Positions 45,492-54,206 of a stretch of DNA of 64,000 nucleotides are shown in pieces. A program made the translations under genes and the position numbers. The stretch is from Desulfovibrio inopinatus DSM 10711. GTDB taxonomy: Bacteria > Desulfobacterota > Desulfovibrionia > Desulfovibrionales > Desulfovibrionaceae. Where the stretch lies: positions 62,001-126,000 of the forward strand of contig NZ_AUBP01000002.1 of NCBI RefSeq assembly GCF_000429305.1, written 5' to 3'. Each line of letters starts with the position of its first letter. The stretch's first letter is position 1. Below the pieces are notes generated by a model that saw only the letters and a list, made by a program, of their open reading frames with translations, had not been told where the DNA came from and did not search any database.

Positions 45492-46340
45492 ATGCAAGAA
45501 GACATGTCCTTAGCGCGGCCATGGTATAATGTGCCGGTTCGGTTGATTTCGTCCTATGCAGAGCAATCGTGCGTATTACGGGGACATACCGTTACCGAAC
45601 TTATCGAAGGAATGCCCCATATCAATAGCCAGAAACTCATCGGCCTTGAACTTGCCGGGTTCGACCATGATCTGGCTGACTTTGTTCCGATTCCAGATGG
45701 GGTTCCTGTCGAAATCGTTGCCGGTCTCCAGGACGAACCGGCAAAACTCTATGATTTGGCACAACTCACCGCTTCCCGGCCGGTCCGTGTACGTCTCAAT
45801 TGTATTCCTGGGTTTGTATCAGGTCTTAGCATTGCGGCATCGCTTGATATGGCCGTTGCTTTGGAGATTCCTTTGTCGGGCACGGCTGGGGCTGAAGAAC
45901 TCGTCGCAGGATTGGAACTTGCGTTATACCGACGGAGTTTGACACAGCCCATCGATTTCTACCATGGTCTCCTGCATACCTGCTATCATCAAACGCCTGT
46001 GGATTTGTTTGATATTCAGGAAGAGAACCCGGCAACGAGTCGATATATCACGGATACAGGACTGGAAACGGTGTCGTCCCGCTTGGCTTGGATTCTGACG
46101 GAACGACAGGTGAAACCCCAGGATCTTTTTGCCTACCGTGATGAGCAGATCGAAAAATATGCACCGGCATGCTTTGAGTGCGAGCACGGTCCTGTGTGTC
46201 GCGGGTATTTCAAATGGCATGATCCCACGGCCGACTGTTCAGCATTTCATAGTCTGTTCGATGTTATTCTTGATGCAGCCGAGCAACTTGCCGAAGATGT
46301 GCGTCACGCACAGGACGACGTTGATTCTGCTTCGCACTAA
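45492..46340 (+). CDS. SPASM-like partner protein without a radical SAM motif
   Basis: 282 residues (ATG 45492; ATG 45504 is possible). The middle (about 30-160) resembles a half barrel but contains no CxxxCxxC. The C-terminus has Cys227, Cys230, Cys236 and Cys249 in CFECEHGPVCRGYFKWHDPTADC, spaced like an auxiliary Fe-S site of SPASM/Twitch domains. It therefore looks like a degenerate relative of the neighbouring radical SAM enzyme, possibly a precursor-binding or electron-transfer partner. It lies between the precursor and the enzyme in the same operon, 17 bases from the latter. Confidence 0.75.
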   Translation: MQEDMSLARPWYNVPVRLISSYAEQSCVLRGHTVTELIEGMPHINSQKLIGLELAGFDHDLADFVPIPDGVPVEIVAGLQDEPAKLYDLAQLTASRPVRVRLNCIPGFVSGLSIAASLDMAVALEIPLSGTAGAEELVAGLELALYRRSLTQPIDFYHGLLHTCYHQTPVDLFDIQEENPATSRYITDTGLETVSSRLAWILTERQVKPQDLFAYRDEQIEKYAPACFECEHGPVCRGYFKWHDPTADCSAFHSLFDVILDAAEQLAEDVRHAQDDVDSASH

Positions 46341-46357
46341 CCGACCCAATTTTTTAT

Positions 46358-47461
46358 ATGGCCAGATCCTTCTCCATTATTCTCATGCCCACATTGCGCT
46401 GCAACGCAGCCTGTGACTACTGCTTCGAAAACAAATTGGCCGTGGATATGCGACATGACGATTTGGCAACAATCATGGAGACTATCTGTGATTACGCCAA
46501 CGCCATTGCTGCGGAATATGTCGAAGTCAACTGGCAGGGTGGTGACATTCTGTGTTTGCCCCCAGCCTGGTTTGAGCGCGCCGACACCCTCATAGAACAA
46601 GTAGCCCGCAATGCAGGCGTGCGGGTGCATCATGCCGGACAAACGAATTTACTCGGCTATGATACGTCCTATCGTGACATCGTTTTTCATTTTTTTGGTG
46701 GAGTGCTGGGGACATCGCTCGACTACCCCAACCTGCACCGCCGGGCGGTTGGTCAGCCGGCTGAAGAGTATGAAGCGGCCTGGCGAGATCGCGCTGATGT
46801 TGCGCGTGCCGACGGCATTGAACTTGGTGTCATCAGTTTGCCCAATCGGCAAACCCTGGAGTTGGGGCCAGCGGCATTCCTTGACCACATGGTCAATACG
46901 CTCGGCATTACGAGTTTTCAACTCAACACACCGTTTCCGGGAGGACCGGGGAAAGACGCTGGACAAACCCTTGACGCACTGGATTTGGCCGACTTTCTGA
47001 TCGGACTCGATATTCTTCGCCGCAATCAGGCTCCACACGTTCGTATAGGACCGTTCGACGTGCTTGAAGCAGCCTTTCACCATGCGGAAAAATGCCTGCC
47101 GTGTCTCTGGCGGCCGAATTGCCTGAAAGAGTTCGTTGCCATCGATCCTATGGGCAATGTCGCGCAATGCGATTGCTGGGTGACAAGCTATCCCGAATCC
47201 CGCTTCGGCAACCTGCTCGATACGCCAGACCTCGCCAAACTCTTCATCAGTCCTTTTGCCGCACGCCTCGCCAAACGTCCGGCATCGATTCTGGCAAAAG
47301 AAGACTGCCTCACCTGCAAACACCTCGCCCTCTGCCATGGCGGCTGTCCGGTGCGGACCTACACCGCCATGGGAACCTTGGAACGCAAAGATCCATATTG
47401 CGAATTGTATTACAAACTGTTCGACTATGCCGAACAGGCTGAGCCGGGTGTGGGGGCGTAA
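46358..47461 (+). CDS. Radical SAM/SPASM peptide maturase
   Basis: 367 residues. The radical SAM 4Fe-4S motif is CNAACDYC (Cys15, 19, 22) near the N-terminus, followed by VNWQGGDI in the place of the usual GGE-type SAM-binding loop. The C-terminal third holds ten cysteines at 246, 249, 255, 271, 273, 317, 320, 326, 330 and 348, with CLTCKHLALCHGGCP being a clear SPASM signature for auxiliary clusters. Such enzymes modify ribosomal peptides. The linked WxN-repeat gene is the obvious substrate, making a Trp-Asn cyclophane the leading prediction. No dedicated protease or ABC exporter is present, in keeping with Tat export of the precursor. Confidence 0.9.
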   Translation: MARSFSIILMPTLRCNAACDYCFENKLAVDMRHDDLATIMETICDYANAIAAEYVEVNWQGGDILCLPPAWFERADTLIEQVARNAGVRVHHAGQTNLLGYDTSYRDIVFHFFGGVLGTSLDYPNLHRRAVGQPAEEYEAAWRDRADVARADGIELGVISLPNRQTLELGPAAFLDHMVNTLGITSFQLNTPFPGGPGKDAGQTLDALDLADFLIGLDILRRNQAPHVRIGPFDVLEAAFHHAEKCLPCLWRPNCLKEFVAIDPMGNVAQCDCWVTSYPESRFGNLLDTPDLAKLFISPFAARLAKRPASILAKEDCLTCKHLALCHGGCPVRTYTAMGTLERKDPYCELYYKLFDYAEQAEPGVGA

Positions 47462-47476
47462 GGCTGTATATACGGT

Positions 47477-47854
47477 TTATGGGATGTGTTTCGCATCCAG
47501 AATGACTTTTTTAATGTTGAGACTTCCTGGGTCAAGGTATCCCCTTTGAGGGTCGAAATAGAGTTTTTGCGTTTCAGGAAGAAAGAATTTTTTATTGGCG
47601 ATTGCATCCCCGGCATGTTTGAATTGACACGTTACCTTTAAGCATCGCTTTATTTCATCCCATTCTACCTCAACGGTGTGACAACGATGATCGTAATCGA
47701 GCGTCACATTTTCTAGCCTTGAATTGACAATAAAACACGCATCGGGTCGACAGAAGTCTTGCAGGAGATCGTTCCCTCTGTTCGTCATAAATTTTTTATA
47801 AAAAACAATCACTGTATACGAATAAATCACGACTCCTGTCTGAAATTGCCTCAC
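47477..47854 (-). CDS. Hypothetical protein
   Basis: Up to 125 residues from a GTG at 47854, or 103 from ATG 47788; neither has a convincing ribosome site. The sequence after residue 23 is protein-like (LENVTLDYDHRCHTVEVEWDEIKRCL, FFLPETQKLYFDPQRGYLDPG), with four cysteines. I do not recognise the family. It is convergent with the radical SAM gene, 15 bases apart, so it is probably not part of that operon. Confidence 0.55.
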   Translation of the reverse strand: MRQFQTGVVIYSYTVIVFYKKFMTNRGNDLLQDFCRPDACFIVNSRLENVTLDYDHRCHTVEVEWDEIKRCLKVTCQFKHAGDAIANKKFFLPETQKLYFDPQRGYLDPGSLNIKKVILDAKHIP

Positions 47855-48108
47855 CTTTTTGTTTACTGTGTCTCAAAATGACACAATAAAAAGTCATTCA
47901 TATTAGTGTGTTATGTTTAGTGTTGAGTTTTGTGCTTTTTTGATGGTTTTTTATGACCCATTTTTGATGTATTTTTTATAACGTATTCTATACAATGATG
48001 ATGTAGTCGCTTCATATTGTTGCGTTTTGCCTGAATGGCAATGATTTTGCTGGATTAATTCTTTATTTGTTTAGTGTCAGACTGCAAGTCAATAAAAGGA
48101 AATTCACT

Positions 48109-50547
48109 ATGTTTCGTAGAATGCCATTCGAATTAAGAATTATACTTATGACTCTTGGTCTCTTGGCGGCAACGATTGTGTCCCTTGCCGTGATCAATGT
48201 GTGGGAAGCTCGTCAGTCTTTGATTGAGCTTGCTCGGAAAAATATCAAAGCATTTACTGAAACGATATACAATGACATGCAGTCACAAAGTGAAGCGACA
48301 CAACAGAGCGTTGAATCCGACCTTGCGTTGTTTGCGGAAAAGATCAAAGCGTTGGGGCCGATTTCGCTCGATACGAATGAGACGAAATACTGGACCGTGA
48401 TCAATCAAGCGACGGAGCAATCTCAAACGATAGCACTGCCGACATTGAAAGCTGGATCGACTGTCTTGGCCAATGCCACCGCCATTGATGGTTGGCAACT
48501 GCGAGACGGCGCTACAGCCACGATTTTTCAGTTGGACAAGGGAAAAATGATTCGCATAGGGACAAATGTCAGAACCAAAAATGGCAAGCGCGCCATTGGG
48601 ACATTTATTTCTGAAGAGAGTCCGGTATACAAGGCCATTACGAACAAGCGCCCGTATCATGGCCGCGCTTTTGTTGTCGATCAGTGGTATATCTCGGCCT
48701 ATAAACCGATTGAAGATACGCAGGGGAGAGTGGTGGGTGCTCTCTATGTCGGAGAGCCCATCTTGACTGACGCGGTACGGCGCAGTGTGCTTGGAACAAA
48801 TGTCGGGGGTGAAGGCTTTGCCTATGCGTTCAATGGGGACGGTGTCGTCATGGTCCACCCTGATCATGCCAAAGAAGGCAAATTGTTGGCTGATCTTGGT
48901 TTGGACCAAGCAGTTCTTTTGGGTGTGAAAAATGGTTTTCTGTCCTATACGGATGGAAAACCCCAGACGGTCTATATTCAATATTTTCCTGCATGGGATT
49001 GGTACTTTGTGGTCGGTATGGCTGATGACCACATGTTGCGAGGAGCCGACACGAAAATGTTGTGGTCAACGGCTCTTGTAGGCGTTGTATTGCTTCTCCT
49101 GGCCGCTGTAGTCACGTTTTTTCTTACGAATATTTTTACCAAACCGCTCAGCAAGCTCAGCAAATATACAGCCGACGTTGCCGGCGGAAATTATGACGCC
49201 GATATCCAGTATACCGCCAATGATGTCATTGCGCGAACGATTGATGCTGTGCACACCATGGTGGGGCAAATGAAGGAACGTCTCGGTTTTTCTCAGGGGG
49301 TGCTCGACGGCATTTCGGCATCGTCGCCATGTGTCATTATTACTCCGGAACACGCTATTTCATATGCCAATCAACATGTGGTTGATTTATTTGAACACGG
49401 AAGCGCTCCCGAATCGCTCTATGGAAAATCCATAGAAGAAACACTTTTTCGTGGGCAGTCTCAACAAGCCACTACGATGTTCACTTCGCAAGGTAACCAA
49501 TTCCGTGAAATCAACATTGTCACCCAAAATGGGAATGAACGAGTTGTAAGCGTGGGTACCACGCCGATTTATGATTTGGATGCGATGCCCTTGGGAACCT
49601 TCGTGTTGTTTTTCGATCTGACACATATCCGCGAGCAGGAGCAGGAATTACGGGAAAAGAATCGACAAATTGAAGATATGGCGGGCCATGCCGACGATAT
49701 CGCAGAACATATCTCGGAGTCGGCAAGCGAACTGCAAGATCAGGTCGATCAGGCTAACAAAGGTGCTACGGATCAATTGTTTTATGCCCAGGAGACCAGC
49801 GCTATTATGGAAGAGATGAATTCCATTTCTTTGGAAATAACGCAGAGTGCGGCAGATGCAGCAAAGAGTGCGGAAAAAGCCAAGGACAAGGCGATCGAAG
49901 GGGAAGGTGTTGTTCGCCAAATGATTGAAGCGATTCGTGATGTGAAGCGACACGCTGAAACTTTGAAAGGCGATATGGATTCACTTGGGACGCGAGCGCA
50001 GTCCATTGGACAGATTATTACAGTGATCGAAGACATTGCCGATCAAACCAATCTCCTGGCACTTAATGCCGCTATTGAAGCCGCACGAGCTGGTGAAGCC
50101 GGACGTGGATTTGCCGTGGTCGCCGATGAAGTCCGTAAACTCGCCGAAAAAACGATGCACGCGACCAAAGAAGTGGGGCAGGCCATTAATGAGATTCAGA
50201 CAGAGACACAAAAGTCTCTGCAAGGAACCGAAGCCGCAGCACAGGCCGTGGAAAAAACCACCGGACTTGCCGAACAATCCGGTATGTCACTCGCCGAGAT
50301 CGTAAGTATCGCCGAAGGCACCGCCGGACAAGTCTCCGCCATTGCCGCGTCCTCAGAAGAACAATCCGCCGCCTTCGAAGAAATCAGCCGTTCCGTGGAA
50401 GAAATCAACTCTATTTCCGGCAGAACAAGCGAACAAATGAACCAAGCCAACGACAGCATTTTGGAGCTGACCAATCTTTCAAACAATCTCAAAGAGTTGA
50501 TCAAAACCATTGGTGAGGAAGATGGAGCTGTTGCGTTGCCGATGTAG
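48109..50547 (+). CDS. Methyl-accepting chemotaxis protein (Cache-HAMP-PAS)
   Basis: 812 residues from ATG 48109 (AAGGA eight bases upstream). An N-terminal helix and a second near residue 330 enclose a periplasmic double-Cache sensor of about 290 residues ([43 protein letters not shown]). HAMP, a PAS domain (about 405-520) and the signalling coiled coil follow. The hairpin tip [38 protein letters not shown] is fully conserved. It relays small-molecule signals to CheA/CheW; no other chemotaxis gene is in the window. Confidence 0.96.
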   Translation: MFRRMPFELRIILMTLGLLAATIVSLAVINVWEARQSLIELARKNIKAFTETIYNDMQSQSEATQQSVESDLALFAEKIKALGPISLDTNETKYWTVINQATEQSQTIALPTLKAGSTVLANATAIDGWQLRDGATATIFQLDKGKMIRIGTNVRTKNGKRAIGTFISEESPVYKAITNKRPYHGRAFVVDQWYISAYKPIEDTQGRVVGALYVGEPILTDAVRRSVLGTNVGGEGFAYAFNGDGVVMVHPDHAKEGKLLADLGLDQAVLLGVKNGFLSYTDGKPQTVYIQYFPAWDWYFVVGMADDHMLRGADTKMLWSTALVGVVLLLLAAVVTFFLTNIFTKPLSKLSKYTADVAGGNYDADIQYTANDVIARTIDAVHTMVGQMKERLGFSQGVLDGISASSPCVIITPEHAISYANQHVVDLFEHGSAPESLYGKSIEETLFRGQSQQATTMFTSQGNQFREINIVTQNGNERVVSVGTTPIYDLDAMPLGTFVLFFDLTHIREQEQELREKNRQIEDMAGHADDIAEHISESASELQDQVDQANKGATDQLFYAQETSAIMEEMNSISLEITQSAADAAKSAEKAKDKAIEGEGVVRQMIEAIRDVKRHAETLKGDMDSLGTRAQSIGQIITVIEDIADQTNLLALNAAIEAARAGEAGRGFAVVADEVRKLAEKTMHATKEVGQAINEIQTETQKSLQGTEAAAQAVEKTTGLAEQSGMSLAEIVSIAEGTAGQVSAIAASSEEQSAAFEEISRSVEEINSISGRTSEQMNQANDSILELTNLSNNLKELIKTIGEEDGAVALPM

Positions 50548-50713
50548 TGGGGATTGGGCTATGAATCGTGGGCAGATAAGGAGGCTACCTTGAGATTATG
50601 GACTCTCGGTGAATCCACTTTGTATGTTTTGCTGACAGGGGTATTTACTGCTTTTCATGCGGTGTGAGACACACGATTTTCGTGAAGACACAACCTCAAC
50701 GAATACAATACCC

Positions 50714-51688
50714 ATGAAAGCTCTAGTTTTTACTCAATACAAGTCTCTTGAGCATCTTGAACTTCTGGATGTTCCTGACCCTCAGCCCAAAGAAGACGAA
50801 TTGCTTGTGCGTGTTCATGCGTCTTCCGTCAATTCGTGGGATTGGGAATATTTCAGTGGTGTGCCTTTTGCCAATCGCGCTATGTTCGGGTTGTTTAGGC
50901 CAAAATTGGGTAAGCAGCGACTCGGTGCTGATATCGCCGGAGTGGTGGAATCAATCGGCCCGAGCGTTACACGGTTCAAACCCGGAGATGAGGTCTTCGG
51001 AGATCTGTGGGATTGCTGGGGCGGATTTGCCGAATTGGCCTGCATCCGCGAGACGTTCGTCGAACGCAAGCCTGCAAACCTCTCCTTTGTGCAGGCAGCG
51101 GCTGTACCTCAAGCTGGTGTTCTTGCGCTGGGAGGATATCGTAAAAAAAAAGTTGTGCGGTCAGATCATAAAGTATTGATAAACGGAGCAGGAGGCGGAG
51201 TGGGATCGTTTGCCATCCAGCTTGCCAAACTGGATGGCGCAGAAGTGACGGGGGTGGACGCGCCACACAAGCTGGACGCTATTAAAACCATTGGGGCAGA
51301 CCACACGCTTGATTACACCCAAGAAGACTGGGCCGAGCGCGGCTTCCTGTATGATTTGATCATTGATTGCAACCTCTCGCGTCCTTTGTCCAGGTGCAAA
51401 CGGGCCTTGGCCCCGGGCGGCATATATGCCGTGATCGGTGGTGAAACATTCCGGATTCTTCGTATTATGCTCGGCAAGTATTACGCGGCGTTGAGGCACA
51501 CCAGCATGCCATTTCAAGTGGTGATGGACGGCCCAAGCAAAGGTCTCGATTCGCTTGGTGAGCTTCTGGAGACAAATCAACTTGTTCCTGTCCTCGACAA
51601 AACGTTTTCCTTGGACAAGGTGCCTGAAGCCCTCCGGTACTTTAACGAAGGGCGCCATATCGGTAAAATCGTCATCACTGTGCGTTGA
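50714..51688 (+). CDS. Zinc-independent MDR alcohol dehydrogenase / quinone oxidoreductase-like protein
   Basis: 324 residues from ATG 50714. N-terminal GroES-like domain (RVHASSVNSWDWEYFSG) and an NAD(P)-binding Rossmann domain with LINGAGGGVGSFAIQLAKLDGAEVTGVDAP. Zinc ligands of true alcohol dehydrogenases are missing, so it belongs with the quinone reductase-like MDR enzymes. Substrate unknown; no operon partner. Confidence 0.88.
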   Translation: MKALVFTQYKSLEHLELLDVPDPQPKEDELLVRVHASSVNSWDWEYFSGVPFANRAMFGLFRPKLGKQRLGADIAGVVESIGPSVTRFKPGDEVFGDLWDCWGGFAELACIRETFVERKPANLSFVQAAAVPQAGVLALGGYRKKKVVRSDHKVLINGAGGGVGSFAIQLAKLDGAEVTGVDAPHKLDAIKTIGADHTLDYTQEDWAERGFLYDLIIDCNLSRPLSRCKRALAPGGIYAVIGGETFRILRIMLGKYYAALRHTSMPFQVVMDGPSKGLDSLGELLETNQLVPVLDKTFSLDKVPEALRYFNEGRHIGKIVITVR

Positions 51689-51820
51689 GTCGCATTGTGA
51701 TCCTCTGCAACCTGTAGACACGAAGTGAAATTATCATCCTTACAAGCAACCAGGAGGTAATGCGGTTGTTTGGATCATGTTTCTTTCCCCATCCTTCCTC
51801 CCCAAACCCCAAAGACGTCA

Positions 51821-51857
51821 GAAGATATTTAACAATATGGACGTCGTCGGTTTGTTC
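51821..51857 (-). pseudogene. 3' remnant of an HD-GYP-like gene
   Basis: The minus strand here encodes EQTDDVHIVKYLLT, matching the last residues EQIDDVDIVKFLQV of the HD-GYP protein at 54233-54269; 33 of 37 bases are identical. Similarity seems to extend weakly toward 51780. A TAG stop lies just upstream in frame and no start exists, so it is a decayed tail of a paralogue or duplication. Confidence 0.6.
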
Positions 51858-51959
51858 TTGGCACGTGCGCTAGACGTTTTGACTCTTGGGGAGTTATTAT
51901 TCCAAAAGATACTTGTTTTGGCGTCGTGTATTGTTCAACTTGGACGTTGGAGGCCAAAC

Positions 51960-52307
51960 ATGAATGACTTTCCTGAATTTATGAAAAACGCCTTGAATCG
52001 CATCGATAGCAGTCAACAAAATACCGATGATATTGAAGGCTATTACTTTGAAGGAAAAAACGGTTCCCAAATGGCTTTTTGGACATGCCATACGGAACGA
52101 ACGTCCAAAATACACGCCCATGATTTTGACGAATACATGGTATGTGTTTTTGGAAGATATACGGTCTATATGAATGGTACATCATATGTACTTAATCCAG
52201 GAGATGAGCTGTTTATTCCGAAAGGGACGCAACAATGGGGCAAATGCATAGCTGGAACCCGTACGATCCATGCCTTCGGCGGACAGCGAATTCGCAGGAA
52301 TTGTTAA
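51960..52307 (+). CDS. Small cupin-domain protein
   Basis: 115 residues from ATG 51960, which has TTGGAGG upstream; an open frame back to 51777 crosses the decayed HD-GYP tail and is not used. The cupin pattern is present: H-x-H and Asp/Glu in IHAHDFDEYMVCVFGRYTVYMNG, and PGDELFIPKGTQQWGKCIAGTRTIHAFGG for the second motif. Probably binds a metal and a small ligand; role unknown. Confidence 0.82.
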   Translation: MNDFPEFMKNALNRIDSSQQNTDDIEGYYFEGKNGSQMAFWTCHTERTSKIHAHDFDEYMVCVFGRYTVYMNGTSYVLNPGDELFIPKGTQQWGKCIAGTRTIHAFGGQRIRRNC

Positions 52308-52383
52308 AATGAATAGAATCGAGATATGATATGGTTGTTTATCCATTATCCAGATTTGTTTTTAATTGTGTAGGGGGGAGGAA

Positions 52384-52875
52384 ATGCCATTCAATGGAAT
52401 GTTAACATTTCGCCAATTTAATGAAAACGATATTTCAGCGCTTTCAGTGATAATGAAACGCTCCTTTGATGAGGATACCAGAATCCATTTAAACAAGGAG
52501 GAAGGTGGCCCCCCTGGCTATGACGACGGCAAGTTTTTAAGGAGATGGGCATTGCATGATGATAGCACCGCAGCCATAGTTTTACTCGATTCAGCGCCTA
52601 TCGGAATGTATATTGTTTGGATTTTTCAAAACAATGAAAACACGTTGGGAACAATATTCATCGACTCTAAATATCAAAATCAAGGTATTGGGCTTAAAAT
52701 ATGGGAGAATATTGAAAAGAAATATCCGGATACTAAAATTTGGAGAACTGAAACGCCTGGATTTTCCAAACGAAATCACCATTTTTACATTAATAAATGT
52801 GGATTCAGCATTGTAAGAATCATAAACGCTGGCGATATGCTTGAGGAGAGTTACATACTGGAAAAGCGCTACTAA
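52384..52875 (+). CDS. GNAT-family N-acetyltransferase
   Basis: 163 residues from ATG 52384, preceded by GGGGGAGG. The acetyl-CoA loop is YQNQGIGLKIWENIEKKYP, a good match to Q/R-x-x-G-x-G/A, with TIFIDSKYQ before it and HHFYINKCGFSIV after it, as in GNAT proteins. The acceptor is unknown. The codons are A+T-rich. Confidence 0.87.
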   Translation: MPFNGMLTFRQFNENDISALSVIMKRSFDEDTRIHLNKEEGGPPGYDDGKFLRRWALHDDSTAAIVLLDSAPIGMYIVWIFQNNENTLGTIFIDSKYQNQGIGLKIWENIEKKYPDTKIWRTETPGFSKRNHHFYINKCGFSIVRIINAGDMLEESYILEKRY

Positions 52876-53061
52876 CGCACGTACGCATGCAGTATTGAGG
52901 ATATATGGTAAAGGACTTTCGGATGTATGAGTCTGATGGGGAAGCAGTAAAAGTGAGTTTTTTTTGTAACCGTATATGATCAATGCTTGACGCGACTTTT
53001 GCGTTTCAGGCATAAAATTTCTTATGTTTAAAGAACTATAAGGTATTACGAGAAATTTCAG

Positions 53062-54132
53062 ATGATAAAGAATTGCCCTCGATGTGAACGACTTCCAGAG
53101 GCTCCGCCTGAAACAGGTGTGCTCTATCTTGCTCCGCCTATCAACGAAACAATGGAGGCCTTGGAGTCGTACTTATCCAAGGCGGAGATGATCTTTTCCC
53201 ACGATACTCCTGGAGTGTTTGCAATACAATATGGTCAGGGTGATCTTGAACGTTTTTGTAAAGAATTTTTGTGTAATGTCAGTCATTTGGAGATGCAAGA
53301 TACCAAGACAATGATTCTCGCCCAAGGATATGAGCCAACGGTGAAAGATTTTATTGGGATGCAACAGCTTTCTTCCCTGGTTGCCCGTCTCCAAGGTTCA
53401 TGGCTTATAAATCTGCTGCAGGAAGAGCGGCTGACCGCTTTTTTTCAACCCATTGTCCAGGTAGCACAGCCTGATGTCGCGTACGGCTATGAATGCCTGT
53501 CCCGAGGGATCGATTCGGCAGGCGCATATATTGCTCCAAACAAATTATTTGGTGTGGCGAAGTCCGCCGACTTGCTTTTCAACCTTGACAGGGCTTGTCG
53601 TTTAGCAGTGATACGAGAGGCCAGCTTTCACGGCATAGATAAAAAACTCTTTATCAACTTCAATCCAACGTCCATTTATAAACCTGAATATTGTCTTAAA
53701 ACAACACTTGCCGCCATCAAGAAGGCTGGAATACCTTCCGAGCAGGTCGTTTTCGAGGTTGTTGAGAGTGAAGATGTCGGTGATACCGAACATTTGACTC
53801 GTATTTTGGATTATTATCGAAATCGTGGATTCAAAGTTGCTTTAGATGACATGGGGGCAGGCTATAGCTCTTTGAATTTACTCTCGAAATTGAAGCCAGA
53901 TTATATGAAACTGGACATTGAACTGATCCGCCACGTGGACAAGGATCTTTACAAGGCGAAGATTACTGAAAATCTTCTTCAATTAGCTCGCGATCTCAAC
54001 GTATTGAGTATAGCAGAAGGCGTTGAAACCATTGATGAATGGAATTGGATCAAGTCACATAGGGCCGATTTTGTTCAAGGTTATTTGTTCGCAAAGCCTG
54101 CTCCAATTCCTCCTGCTCCTCGGATTTTGTAG
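53062..54132 (+). CDS. EAL-domain c-di-GMP phosphodiesterase
   Basis: 356 residues. A short N-terminal Cys pair (NCPRCERLP) and about 110 residues of unknown sensor precede the EAL domain (about 125-345). Catalytic residues look intact: YECLSR (the EAL position), NFNP, EVVESED, ALDDMGAGYSSLNLLSKLKPDYMKLD, AEGVET and QGYLFAKP. It should cut cyclic di-GMP. It ends just before the convergent switch operon, whose last gene is HD-GYP-like, so both strands carry c-di-GMP functions here. Confidence 0.92.
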   Translation: MIKNCPRCERLPEAPPETGVLYLAPPINETMEALESYLSKAEMIFSHDTPGVFAIQYGQGDLERFCKEFLCNVSHLEMQDTKTMILAQGYEPTVKDFIGMQQLSSLVARLQGSWLINLLQEERLTAFFQPIVQVAQPDVAYGYECLSRGIDSAGAYIAPNKLFGVAKSADLLFNLDRACRLAVIREASFHGIDKKLFINFNPTSIYKPEYCLKTTLAAIKKAGIPSEQVVFEVVESEDVGDTEHLTRILDYYRNRGFKVALDDMGAGYSSLNLLSKLKPDYMKLDIELIRHVDKDLYKAKITENLLQLARDLNVLSIAEGVETIDEWNWIKSHRADFVQGYLFAKPAPIPPAPRIL

Positions 54133-54206
54133 AGACGTGGACCGGCTATTCTGCGCTGTAGCGCATTGCAAGAAAAGCAGTCTTCTCCCAAAATATATTT
54201 CTTTCC

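Noticed and set aside
50960-50980. tRNA T-loop-like sequence GGTTCAAACCC
   Set aside because: It lies inside the oxidoreductase coding sequence and no cloverleaf can be drawn around it.
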